Position numbers and translations under genes: made by a program. Shown in pieces: positions 1 through 6,045 of a stretch of 23,475 nt of DNA (positions are counted from its first letter, which is position 1; each line of letters begins with the position of its first letter). The stretch lies in IMG/VR virus record IMGVR_UViG_3300021170_000070, positions 1 to 23,475 of that record; one strand, given 5' to 3'. The notes under the pieces are model-generated. The model was not told where the DNA came from. It was given only the letters and a program-made list of their open reading frames with translations, and did no database searches. The DNA comes from a virus.

Positions 1-484
1 CGGCCCCAGCAGCGGCCCAAGTAGCTTCTGCATCCTTTCGGACTGCTTGCAGAGTTGGCATTAGTGAAGGACACTGCACGAAGTCCGTGATTTCAGGTAA
101 GACTTCCAATAGTGCGGCTTGATCGTTTAACTTTGCAAGCCGCAACCAAGCCGGAGTATGAACACGGATGAGCCAATCCGCCGCCATTGTAGCGCGACGA
201 TGTTCGACTTCTTTAGTGGATCGCGTTCCTACAAGCTTTGGAATGAGCGGCTTGAGAAGCCGGTCACGTTCTGCGTTGTTCGGGAGCCCGTCATTCCAGG
301 CTACCATGAACGCGGTCAGAACTGGGCAAGTGCATTCCGGGTGGTCGGACCAGGGCTCTCCTGCGACATAGGCGACGGCTTCCATAACGCAAGCTTCAAC
401 GGTACCATTGCCGTTAGGTGGATGAGAACCGTTGTAGAGGGTCTGGACCTTTGCCAGACGCTCTTGATTGACTTGGGCTTCCAT
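1..484 (-). CDS. Hypothetical protein, 3' end cut by window edge
   Basis: An open frame of 161 codons runs from an ATG at 484 to the window edge without a stop. A strong leader (ATAGGAGGAT) sits a few bases upstream, matching the leaders of the other leftward genes. The N-terminal part contains EACVMEAVAYVAGEPWSDHP and ECTCPVLTAF, followed by a helical stretch with KPLIPKLVGT and AADWLIRVHTPAWL. From memory this is a widespread small family of unknown function in actinobacteria and their phages. No catalytic motif is visible. The plus-strand frames across the same bases look like shadows. The protein is the last leftward gene seen, so any downstream partner lies outside the window. Confidence 0.8.
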   Translation of the reverse strand, partial: MEAQVNQERLAKVQTLYNGSHPPNGNGTVEACVMEAVAYVAGEPWSDHPECTCPVLTAFMVAWNDGLPNNAERDRLLKPLIPKLVGTRSTKEVEHRRATMAADWLIRVHTPAWLRLAKLNDQAALLEVLPEITDFVQCPSLMPTLQAVRKDAEATWAAAGA

Positions 485-549
485 TTTTGTATCCTCCTAT
501 TCGGTTACAGAGCTATCTCATCAGGTTATGGCTGCTCAATTCCACAACG

Positions 550-575
550 ACCCCGGTAATTAAGCATACCGGGGT
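550..575 (-). terminator. Intergenic hairpin, 9-bp stem
   Basis: ACCCCGGTA (550-558) and TACCGGGGT (567-575) form a perfect 9-bp stem around an 8-base loop. It lies just after the stop of the leftward gene at 583 and before the leader of the gene starting at 484. No T-run follows on the minus strand, so it may be a processing or stability element and not a rho-independent terminator. Confidence 0.5.
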
Positions 576-582
576 TTCGATT

Positions 583-1223
583 TTAGCGCAGGTATCCTTC
601 CGACCAACAGGCTTGCCAGCCACACTTCCTGCTGTAAGCCCGCTTCAGCTTGGTCATCTCGGCCTTGTTGTCGTCGCAGATTTCCGTCCAGATATCATGC
701 CAGACGATGTTGAAGTCTTGACCCTTCTTGGGTCGCCAAGTCAGGGCGTCGGCTTCGATGATCTCAACCCGCTGTCCCGCGAAAGTAGGTGCAACAAGGT
801 TAATCACGTTTGGAGATTTCTCGATGATGGTAACGCGCTCAACCTCCGGTTTGGTCAAGATTGTCTTGAGGGCGAAACCAAGACCCAGACCATTGAGCAG
901 AACTTTGCCTTCCGCCATCGTGAAAAGGCGGTTGTGTTCGTGAGCTTCGGCCGGGGTGTCGGACATGACTGTGCCTTCGCCCTTGCGGACCAATTTGGTA
1001 TATGTTCCAGGCGGGACGATTCGATGGCTTTGACCATCACGGATTAGGCGTAGGTTGAACAACCCCGCTTCCTGCGCTGTGACTTCGAACTTCTTCACCG
1101 GACCAGTCTCCGCTGATGCCTTCCGGAACGTCAACTTGTGACCAGCCCTTGGGGTGGATTGTGGAGATGGTCTTTTCGGTCCAGGTTTATGCGATGAAGT
1201 TGATTGCCTGTTAGTCTATCCAT
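583..1223 (-). CDS. Spermidine-synthase-like Rossmann protein, two apparent frameshifts
   Basis: The best start is the ATG at 1223, behind ATAGGAGGA, but that frame stops after 30 codons. The conserved body lies in another frame from about 1100 down to 583. Reading ATG frame, then a middle frame with PPKGWSQVDVPEGISGDWS, then VKKFEVTAQEAGLFNLRL, gives one continuous protein if one base is removed near the CCCC run (about 1158-1161) and one near CCGG (about 1098-1101). The body has VLLNGLGLGFALKTIL, VTIIEKSP and DFNIVWHDIW, which fit a class I Rossmann fold of the spermidine synthase or methyltransferase type. A phage family with this layout is known to me but its activity is not. The two shifts look like base-calling errors or a recent pseudogene. 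A TTG start at 1134 is the alternative. Confidence 0.7.
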
Positions 1224-1284
1224 TTTGTATTCCTCCTATTAAGAGTGGCTGGCTCATCAGTGGCGCGATGCCAACCCGCGCCAG

Positions 1285-1306
1285 ACCGGGAAATTGCTCT
1301 CCCGGT
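1285..1306 (-). terminator. Intergenic hairpin, 7-bp stem
   Basis: ACCGGGA (1285-1291) pairs with TCCCGGT (1300-1306) around an 8-base loop. It sits between the stop of the DUF932 gene and the ATAGGAGGA leader of the next leftward gene. No T-run follows it on the minus strand. Confidence 0.45.
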
Positions 1307-1321
1307 TTCGCCTATCGGCAT

Positions 1322-2464
1322 TTATGCAGCCATCGCTAGCTCGCGCCAATCGCTCTTGGCGAGTTCGATGATTTCACCGCCCAGCGCTTCGAGCTGGGAG
1401 GCGCGGTCATAGCTCTCGACATCTTCCGCTGCACGGGTGACGGCCGCGTGCAACCCGTAGCGGTTCAGCGTGCCGGCTTGGATCAGGTGCTTCAAGACCG
1501 CATTGCGCTCGGTCTCCTGCAACCCGAACTTCTTGGCCGTGATCTCAACGACCTTGATCGGGTCGCCTTCGATCTTATCGGCCGTCGCCGCCTTCAGCTT
1601 CTCCACCTGGGCGTCAAACCGGGCAACGTTGAAGGCACCAGAGACGACATCCTTCAACTGCGCCCAGAGCGCGGCGTCCGTCAGCTTCTTGGTGGTGTCA
1701 CTCAGCATGCGGTAGACCTCGTCGCCGAGCTCGTGCCGCCCGCCGATGTGGTATTTGCGCATGGAACGCTCCGTGATCACCATCAGGTTGGAGCACCCTC
1801 CGGTCCAGACCGAAGTCTGTACGTTGAGCGCCCCGGAGCCAACCTCCGAATTGCTCAGCACCAGCGCCGGAGAGACAGTATCGAACCGCTGGTGGCCTCG
1901 GTTGGTAGGTGTCCACTCAACGGGCAGGTCGCGCTTGATCCGCTCATCTACGACCTTGACGTAGAGCTTCGTGTCCGTCACCTGCGTGGACATGACCGCC
2001 ACGCCCATATCGAGCAGCGGCGGGAGGGCCGCTTCCAGCAAGTCCGAGTTGTCCAACGGCCGGTAGCGGTCGCTGAGGAAGCCGCGCGCCTTACCGTCCA
2101 ACGTACGGATCATGCGCGGTTGCGGGTCCTTACGGAACCAGGCGTTGACGTTGATCGCCAACAGATTCGGGTCCTGCGTCCGCATCCGGTCGTAGTACTG
2201 GGCCGGGATCTTGGTATGAGACCCGATCTGGTTGTGGGCGTGGTCGTTGACGCCAACGGAAAGGCGAGTTGCATCTCCCTTTTCGCTGCCGATGATGAGG
2301 GCAAGGTCAGTCCCAACTTTGTCTACAGGGGCCTCCCAAGATGCGTTGGCAGCGGTTGAGGGCACGAGACTGATATGGTCCGTCGCGGCCACGAAGTCGC
2401 GCTTACTCTCTTGCTGACGAACAACCTCGGCGAGAAGCTCTTGTAACGTTCTTCCGGTCTTCAT
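1322..2464 (-). CDS. DUF932-type phage/plasmid protein
   Basis: This 380-residue protein starts at an ATG at 2464, six bases after a strong ATAGGAGGA leader. The order of conserved blocks (an N-terminal MKTGRTLQELLAEV segment, IGSHTKIPAQYYDRM near residue 80, ARGFLSDRYRPLDN near residue 125, then a long helical C-terminus) matches my memory of the DUF932 family, which occurs in phages and plasmids. The function of the family is not established, although it is often suspected to act on DNA or recombination. The length is usual for the family and no frameshift is seen. The long open frame on the opposite strand (1448-2359) is its GC-driven shadow. Confidence 0.8.
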   Translation of the reverse strand: MKTGRTLQELLAEVVRQQESKRDFVAATDHISLVPSTAANASWEAPVDKVGTDLALIIGSEKGDATRLSVGVNDHAHNQIGSHTKIPAQYYDRMRTQDPNLLAINVNAWFRKDPQPRMIRTLDGKARGFLSDRYRPLDNSDLLEAALPPLLDMGVAVMSTQVTDTKLYVKVVDERIKRDLPVEWTPTNRGHQRFDTVSPALVLSNSEVGSGALNVQTSVWTGGCSNLMVITERSMRKYHIGGRHELGDEVYRMLSDTTKKLTDAALWAQLKDVVSGAFNVARFDAQVEKLKAATADKIEGDPIKVVEITAKKFGLQETERNAVLKHLIQAGTLNRYGLHAAVTRAAEDVESYDRASQLEALGGEIIELAKSDWRELAMAA

Positions 2465-2487
2465 GATATTCTCCTCCTATTCAGGAT

Positions 2488-2529
2488 GGTACGGGATCGT
2501 ACCGCGACGCCCTTCCCGAAGAAAGGGCG
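2488..2529 (-). terminator. Two tandem intergenic hairpins
   Basis: GGTACG (2488-2493) pairs with CGTACC (2498-2503) around GGAT. CGCCCTT (2508-2514) pairs with AAGGGCG (2523-2529) around an 8-base loop. Both lie between the gene ending at 2542 and the leader of the DUF932 gene. Neither has a T-run on the minus strand. Confidence 0.45.
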
Positions 2530-2541
2530 CTCCGCTACGGT

Positions 2542-2802
2542 CTACGCACCGGGAAATGGGCTATCCCGACGCCATGGATCGACCACGTAGTCGTCCTTTC
2601 GCACATCATTAACCGCCCATTGCTGGCCATCACGGTAGGCATCAATCCACTTTGACGCCAAATCGATCGAAGTGGTCCGATAAAGAGATGGATTATGCAG
2701 AAAGCGGGGATCAAACACGTCCACTTGACCGCTCAAACCATCTGGTGCAGGACGTACCGTGATTTTATAACCGTTGTAAGTATACATCGCCAATTTCTTC
2801 AT
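2542..2802 (-). CDS. Small hypothetical protein (86 aa)
   Basis: The ATG at 2802 overlaps the stop of the upstream gene as ATGA, with AGGAGG six bases ahead, so the two are probably translationally coupled. The protein begins MKKLAMYTYNGYKITVRP and continues with a short beta-rich segment (GLSGQVDVFDP) and a helix with SKWIDAYRDG. No known domain, signal peptide or membrane segment is visible, and I do not recognise the family. The neighbouring metallopeptidase gives no firm clue to its role. Confidence 0.7.
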   Translation of the reverse strand: MKKLAMYTYNGYKITVRPAPDGLSGQVDVFDPRFLHNPSLYRTTSIDLASKWIDAYRDGQQWAVNDVRKDDYVVDPWRRDSPFPGA

Positions 2803-3257
2803 ACCAACCTCCTGCTGATGTTTAAGGCATACGCCTCGGCTTCGACTTCCCAGGGCAGGCGCTTGTACTCATCATAGCTCTGCGGCTCGCGGTACTGCCT
2901 ACCCTTCCAGACCGATACGCCCCGCACCCGCTTGAGGTCGCCCCGTAGCATTTGCGCTACGTGGACGAGCTCATGGATGAAGGTCTCGATCAGCTGCGGC
3001 GTGTTGAAGCTGAACAGCTGCATCTTTGCCACATTGCCGACCAGGCGGTCCAGCGTCTGGCCCATTTCCGCGTCCACCCGTTGAAAGTAGCCTTGGGGCG
3101 TAGCGAAATTGGAGACCTCAGCCTTCCCTGGCTTGACCTGACAGTGGACTTCGGCAGCGAAGTTGGCGATGCCGAGGGCTTTGGTTGTGACGCGGAACGC
3201 GCGGTTGAGTGTCTTTGCCGTTTCCGGCGCGGACACTCCCTTGAGGACGAGCTTCAT
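2799..3257 (-). CDS. Putative zinc metallopeptidase (HExxH)
   Basis: The protein has 152 residues from an ATG at 3257, chosen because ATAGGAGG lies eight bases upstream; an in-frame start at 3299 has no such leader. Residues 91-102 read ETFIHELVHVAQ, a clear HExxH zinc-binding motif, and LPWEVEAEAYA at 134-144 supplies downstream acidic residues for a third ligand. This is the layout of SprT-like or ImmA-like zincins. SprT-type proteins act on DNA-protein crosslinks and ImmA-type on repressors, but nothing here decides between these. No signal peptide is present, so it should act in the cytoplasm. Confidence 0.7.
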   Translation of the reverse strand: MKLVLKGVSAPETAKTLNRAFRVTTKALGIANFAAEVHCQVKPGKAEVSNFATPQGYFQRVDAEMGQTLDRLVGNVAKMQLFSFNTPQLIETFIHELVHVAQMLRGDLKRVRGVSVWKGRQYREPQSYDEYKRLPWEVEAEAYALNISRRLV

Positions 3258-3304
3258 TCTTTCCCTCCTATCAAAAAGGAAATGGGTGCGTGAGTACACC
3301 GTGA

Positions 3305-3324
3305 ACGGGCTCCGAAGAGCCCGT
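3305..3324 (-). terminator. Intergenic hairpin, 8-bp stem with CGAA loop
   Basis: ACGGGCTC (3305-3312) and GAGCCCGT (3317-3324) form a perfect 8-bp stem. The loop reads CGAA on the plus strand and TTCG on the transcribed minus strand; UUCG is a very stable RNA tetraloop. The hairpin lies between the gene ending at 3336 and the leader of the metallopeptidase gene. No T-run follows. Confidence 0.55.
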
Positions 3325-3335
3325 CTGCGCTGAAC

Positions 3336-3617
3336 TCAGGCTTTTGTCTGTTTTGGGTGTATCCGTTTCCTCGAAGCAAGTCGTTGCTTGAGATCGTCAA
3401 GAATTCCGTAAATCTCGTCGGTCGTGTAAATCACGGAATTGCAAAAAGCTTGCGTTGCATCGCTAAGCTGCTCCCAATCCCGCATGGATAGCGCGTTTAT
3501 TCCCTTCGATAACACCGCAAAATATGCAGGATTACGGGGAGCCTTTTTGACTTTCACGAACCGGAGCAACTCGTCTTCGACGGTTGGCGGTTTCTTCACT
3601 GCTTTAGGTTTCCGCAT
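3336..3617 (-). CDS. Small basic hypothetical protein (93 aa)
   Basis: The ATG at 3617 follows AGGAGGAG by four bases. The N-terminus is basic (MRKPKAVKKPP) and so is the C-terminus (ASRKRIHPKQTKA). Between them is a predicted helical core with ALSMRDWEQLSDATQAFCNS. The next leftward gene upstream starts with a similar MRKPN, and the two lie only 12 bases apart. No known domain is recognised. Binding to nucleic acid is possible from the charge alone, but this is only inference. Confidence 0.7.
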   Translation of the reverse strand: MRKPKAVKKPPTVEDELLRFVKVKKAPRNPAYFAVLSKGINALSMRDWEQLSDATQAFCNSVIYTTDEIYGILDDLKQRLASRKRIHPKQTKA

Positions 3618-3629
3618 TTTCTCCTCCTG

Positions 3630-4019
3630 TTACGGACCACACGGTCCTTTCCTGTAGCCAACGGCCGTCACGTGATAGCCGTGGGTCTCATGGGTGAAAG
3701 CGGCTTCCGTAGCTGTGAAGTGAACGATTGCGTCGTTCATCTGCTCGGGGGTGATGTTCCAGGCGTACTTGATGAAGGCGTTGATCGGGGCCTTCCAGTC
3801 GTCTGGATCTGCTACCAGCTTGAAGAGCTGCTCGCGTTCGGGCTGGAGGGCGTTCTGATCAAGGTCGCGGCCGATATTGCCAAGTTGGGAAGAAATATGC
3901 CGCACACCATTTGCGGCGCTTTCCTCTCCTGCTCCGCGCAACCGGGCCGCAAGAGCTTCCAGTTCGTACGCCAACCGGATCAATCGCTCTCCCGATCGTT
4001 TGATGTTGGGTTTACGCAT
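3630..4019 (-). CDS. Hypothetical protein (129 aa)
   Basis: The start is the ATG at 4019, eight bases after ATAGGAGGA; the longer in-frame start at 4103 runs into the upstream hairpin and lacks a leader. Residues 1-60 form a basic, helix-rich segment (RLIRLAYELEALAARLRG) that may be a coiled coil. The second half contains DWKAPINAFIKYAWNITPEQ and ends in GYRKGPCGP. I do not recognise the family. No membrane segment or catalytic motif is evident. Confidence 0.7.
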   Translation of the reverse strand: MRKPNIKRSGERLIRLAYELEALAARLRGAGEESAANGVRHISSQLGNIGRDLDQNALQPEREQLFKLVADPDDWKAPINAFIKYAWNITPEQMNDAIVHFTATEAAFTHETHGYHVTAVGYRKGPCGP

Positions 4020-4053
4020 TTTTGGTGTCCTCCTATTTTCAAGTTCACCGTGA

Positions 4054-4078
4054 TGCTCTCCTTGTGGAAGGGAGAGCA
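4054..4078 (-). terminator. Intergenic hairpin, 8-bp stem
   Basis: TGCTCTCC (4054-4061) pairs with GGAGAGCA (4071-4078) around a 9-base loop. It lies between the gene ending at 4090 and the leader of the gene starting at 4019. No T-run follows on the minus strand. Confidence 0.5.
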
Positions 4079-4089
4079 CTGCGCTGAAC

Positions 4090-4563
4090 TCAGAACTGAG
4101 CAAACTTCCACCAGTTCTTGACCCACTTTCCGGCCAAGCCTTTCCACTTCATGGCGCGGTCAAGTTCAACCGGCAAGATTGACCGCGTGTCACAGAACTC
4201 ACCGTGGCTGATCGCGACGTAGTGTCCGGTGACATTCACGATGTAAGGCCCGTCGTGGCCGTGCTCGGCAGCGAACTCGCCAAGCGTACAAAGCTTGGCG
4301 CGGGACGCGGCCATCAGTTCCGCCCGGTCCCGCCAGGCGTCTTCTTCGACCACTTTCCAGCCAAGTTGATCCATCGCGCCGAGCATCTCGACGTTATGTA
4401 GGCCCATGATTGGCATGTAGCCGCCGTCAGAGCGCAACTCAGGCCCGCGCTCCTGGCGGATGGCGTCCCGTACCTCTTCCAGGCTTGCGCCAGTAACTGC
4501 GGCTATAGCCGTTGGACCGCAGAACTCACGCCGCGTACCCCGGTATTTGGGGGTGTAGAGCAT
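4090..4563 (-). CDS. Papain-like Cys/His protein of a phage family
   Basis: The ATG at 4563 follows ATAGGAGG by seven bases; an in-frame start at 4623 would run through the hairpin and is less likely. The protein has 157 residues. Residues 8-25 (RGTRREFCGPTAIAAVTG) place Cys15 at the head of a helix, and residues 107-128 include NVTGHYVAIS with His114, then CDTRS with Asp125. This Cys...His...Asp order fits a papain-like or transglutaminase-like fold. I recall phage proteins of this kind without an assigned function. It could be a peptidase or deamidase. It carries no signal peptide. Confidence 0.65.
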   Translation of the reverse strand: MLYTPKYRGTRREFCGPTAIAAVTGASLEEVRDAIRQERGPELRSDGGYMPIMGLHNVEMLGAMDQLGWKVVEEDAWRDRAELMAASRAKLCTLGEFAAEHGHDGPYIVNVTGHYVAISHGEFCDTRSILPVELDRAMKWKGLAGKWVKNWWKFAQF

Positions 4564-4615
4564 TTGTATCCCTCCTATCAATTGAAGCATACTGGTGTTT
4601 AAGCGCACCGCAGGA

Positions 4616-4634
4616 CGCCCCATTTGCAGGGGCG
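4616..4634 (-). terminator. Intergenic hairpin, 6-bp GC stem
   Basis: CGCCCC (4616-4621) pairs with GGGGCG (4629-4634) around a 7-base loop. It lies between the stop at 4707 and the start at 4563 of consecutive leftward genes. No T-run follows. Confidence 0.4.
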
Positions 4635-4706
4635 CAAGGCGCTACGCTCCTAGGCTGTATATTATCTTGTTACGGCATTTCCGCCGTTCCCAGTAGCGGG
4701 CTGGCT

Positions 4707-4889
4707 TTAGTCGTCAAAAACGGCTGCGTCGTCTGTCGTGTGATCGTTGATGAGTGCGGCGATACCAAGAGCACAAACGTCAGCGTCGTGTTTGGTTATG
4801 CCGTACAACGTCCAGTTGCCGAGCTTCACGTCATAGACTTTCGAGCCGTCCGTCAGCGTCTGGGGTACAACATAGATTTGGTACTTCAT
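4707..4889 (-). CDS. Small hypothetical protein (60 aa)
   Basis: The ATG at 4889 follows AGTAGGAGGAC by three bases. The protein begins MKYQIYVVPQTLTDGSKVYD, continues with a beta-rich stretch (VKLGNWTLYGITK) and ends in an acidic tail (TTDDAAVFDD). I do not recognise it. Its 5' leader is notable: a perfect 24-bp hairpin ends only a few bases before the ribosome binding site, which could control translation or stabilise the transcript. Confidence 0.65.
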   Translation of the reverse strand: MKYQIYVVPQTLTDGSKVYDVKLGNWTLYGITKHDADVCALGIAALINDHTTDDAAVFDD

Positions 4890-4903
4890 ATTGTCCTCCT
4901 ACT

Positions 4904-4961
4904 GTTTGAATTGCACCATGGGACGCACCGTTCTGGATGCGTCCCATGGTGCAATTCAAAC
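4904..4961 (-). repeat. Perfect 24-bp inverted repeat in a 5' leader
   Basis: Positions 4904-4927 are the exact reverse complement of 4938-4961, with a 10-base loop (CCGTTCTGGA). The arms begin GTTTGAATTGC and end GGGACGCA. On the leftward transcript the hairpin ends two bases before AGGAGGAC of the gene starting at 4889. It is far longer than the other hairpins of this arm. It could be a transcript-end stabiliser, a translational switch, a cruciform or a protein-binding site. Confidence 0.75.
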
Positions 4962-5295
4962 ATATTTGGGAGGGGCTTAAACCGCGCGTGCAGGCTTATT
5001 GAGCAGAAACGGGTGTTTCAATTACCGTAACCGCTCGCGTGCCTGATACTTCGTGCGTTATCCCTGGACTGGAGCTAAGTGCTTTTGGAAGGCACGCCAC
5101 CGCTGGCGCTCCCTCTCCCGCTGGACTGCCCCCGTGCAACTTTGGCGTTACCGCTACAACCGGGCGCTGGGTGGTCCAGAGGCCATAGAGACTGGGGTAT
5201 CAACGCCCTTCCGCGTTGCCCATCTCTAGCTAGGGCCTGGAGGGTGAGGGCCGGGGGGAGTTTTGGAGGCTCCCGCTTGCGGTCCCTTCCTCTAT
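4962..5295. other. Non-coding stretch between leftward genes
   Basis: No supported gene lies here. The open frame at 5079-5306 has no leader and low-complexity composition. Short palindromes such as GCCACCGCTGGC near 5096 occur. No tRNA arms or known riboswitch motif were recognised on either strand. The stretch lies downstream of promoter-like site A on the minus strand, so it may be an untranslated leader or a small RNA. Confidence 0.4.
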
Positions 5296-5299
5296 GCTT

Positions 5300-5327
5300 A
5301 ATATAGGGGGTATTGCGTAAAAGGCAA
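5300..5327 (-). promoter_or_regulatory. Leftward promoter-like site A
   Basis: On the minus strand, TTGCCT (5327-5322) is followed after 16 bases by TATATT (5305-5300). Nearly the same sequence, including the spacer, recurs at site B (5613-5640), which argues for function. It would drive a transcript toward the gene at 4889 through a leader of about 400 bases. Prediction from sequence only. Confidence 0.5.
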
Positions 5328-5354
5328 GGGGGTGCGGCAAATTATTTTACGCAA
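5313..5354. repeat. 10-bp inverted repeat TTGCGTAAAA
   Basis: TTGCGTAAAA (5313-5322) and TTTTACGCAA (5345-5354) are exact reverse complements separated by 22 bases. The left arm overlaps the spacer and -35 of promoter-like site A, so it may be an operator or a replication-protein site. Related GTAAAA motifs recur at 5371-5376 and 5631-5636. Confidence 0.45.
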
Positions 5355-5365
5355 GTAATACCTGA

Positions 5366-5382
5366 CCCGCGTAAAACGCGGG
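5366..5382 (-). terminator. Hairpin after the gene at 5385-5570
   Basis: CCCGCG (5366-5371) pairs with CGCGGG (5377-5382) around TAAAA. It lies two bases past the stop of the leftward gene. On the minus strand the following bases are AT-rich in patches but lack a T-run, so terminator function is uncertain. Confidence 0.45.
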
Positions 5383-5384
5383 GC

Positions 5385-5570
5385 TCACTCCTCCACCGAG
5401 AAGAGGTCCAGCCCTACGCTCAGGTAGCGCCCGTCGGGGCTGGTATCCTTGGCAGGGCGGCCATTGGGCGGACCCCAGCGCTCCACCATTGCCTTGTGAC
5501 GGGCCTCAGCTTCGGTCTTGGCGGTCACGGTGCGCTCACCGCCCGCGCCCTTGAAGGTGAATTTAGGCAT
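5385..5570 (-). CDS. Small hypothetical protein (61 aa)
   Basis: The ATG at 5570 follows AGGGAGG by six bases. The protein begins MPKFTFKGAGGERTVTAKTE, a short beta hairpin pattern, followed by a helix (AEARHKAMVERWGPP) and a beta-rich end (DGRYLSVGLDLFSVEE). I recognise no named family. It is the first gene on the leftward side and lies directly downstream of promoter-like site B, so it is probably expressed early. A regulatory role is possible but not shown. Confidence 0.65.
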   Translation of the reverse strand: MPKFTFKGAGGERTVTAKTEAEARHKAMVERWGPPNGRPAKDTSPDGRYLSVGLDLFSVEE

Positions 5571-5612
5571 GGAAAGCCTCCCTGGGGTTACGTTAAAAGC
5601 ATACGCTTGCTT

Positions 5613-5640
5613 TATATAGGCGCTCTTGCCGTAAAAGCAA
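5613..5640 (-). promoter_or_regulatory. Leftward promoter-like site B
   Basis: On the minus strand, TTGCTT (5640-5635) is followed after 16 bases by TATATA (5618-5613). It repeats site A almost base for base across both hexamers and most of the spacer. It lies about 45 bases upstream of the gene starting at 5570. Confidence 0.55.
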
Positions 5641-5806
5641 ACCCTCGACCGAAATCATTAGGGCTTTTCGGCTCGGGGTCGGGTCAGGGGTCGATAACCT
5701 CCGGCCCTGAGAGCCTCGCTGGTAAGTTATTCTAGCCGAGGGGTAGCCAAGTAGCGGGGCGAGGGAAGGTCTCTCTACGGGCTTCCCTATCGTCGTAAGG
5801 TTTAGG
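5641..5806. other. Non-coding stretch between divergent promoters
   Basis: No gene is supported between the leftward site B and the rightward promoter-like site at 5807. The stretch is GC-rich with short GGTCG and GGGTC repeats and a GGGAAG/CTTCCC hairpin near 5763-5786. The open frame crossing 5313-5735 spans the sites described here and looks like a shadow. It may contain operator or origin elements that I cannot name. Confidence 0.35.
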
Positions 5807-5835
5807 TTGCCTCGGGGCGAAATCGGAGGTATAAA
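5807..5835 (+). promoter_or_regulatory. Rightward promoter-like site for the replication genes
   Basis: TTGCCT (5807-5812) is followed after 17 bases by TATAAA (5830-5835). Its -35 matches that of the leftward sites. Transcription from about 5842 would give a leader of some 200 bases, filled with hairpins, before the initiator gene. Confidence 0.55.
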
Positions 5836-5862
5836 GGGCCTTGGTCAACTGTTAAAAAGCGT

Positions 5863-5898
5863 GCGGCCCGGTTAAGGGGCTGTATCCCACCGGGCCGC
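5863..5898 (+). repeat. Leader hairpin with 10-bp GC stem
   Basis: GCGGCCCGGT (5863-5872) pairs perfectly with ACCGGGCCGC (5889-5898) around a 16-base loop that can add a GGG/CCC pair set. No T-run follows directly, so it is not a clear terminator. It lies early in the predicted initiator transcript. Confidence 0.5.
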
Positions 5899-5909
5899 CG
5901 TAGAAACCT

Positions 5910-6010
5910 TGCGCTGGTCAAAAACGTAGGGGACGTACTGATCACCATCAGTGGGGGTTCTTATACCCCCGATCAGCGCCCCAGGCAAGCGAAAAGTTTT
6001 GACCAGCGCA
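5910..6010 (+). repeat. Nested 14-bp inverted repeat upstream of the initiator gene
   Basis: TGCGCTGGTCAAAA (5910-5923) is the exact reverse complement of 5997-6010. Inside are CTGATC/GATCAG and GGGGGT/ACCCCC hairpins. The whole unit ends 35 bases before the initiator start. Such a structure could be an operator bound by the initiator, a cruciform at an origin, or a folded leader controlling translation. Confidence 0.6.
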
Positions 6011-6045
6011 TTACATGGTAAAGGCCCAAAGGAGGCCGACCAAAA

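Noticed and set aside
550-575. Rho-independent terminator
   Set aside because: The hairpin is sound but no T-run follows on the transcribed strand, and the same holds for the other hairpins of the left arm, so termination is not claimed firmly.
1448-2359. Long plus-strand open frame of 303 codons
   Set aside because: It lies wholly antisense to the DUF932 gene, has no leader, and its arginine/valine/leucine-rich sequence is a GC-codon shadow.
5079-5306. Plus-strand open frame of 75 codons in the control region
   Set aside because: It is low in complexity (LPLPL and similar) and lacks a leader.
5313-5735. Plus-strand open frame of 140 codons
   Set aside because: It crosses the promoter-like sites and the leftward gene at 5385-5570, has no leader, and resembles no protein.
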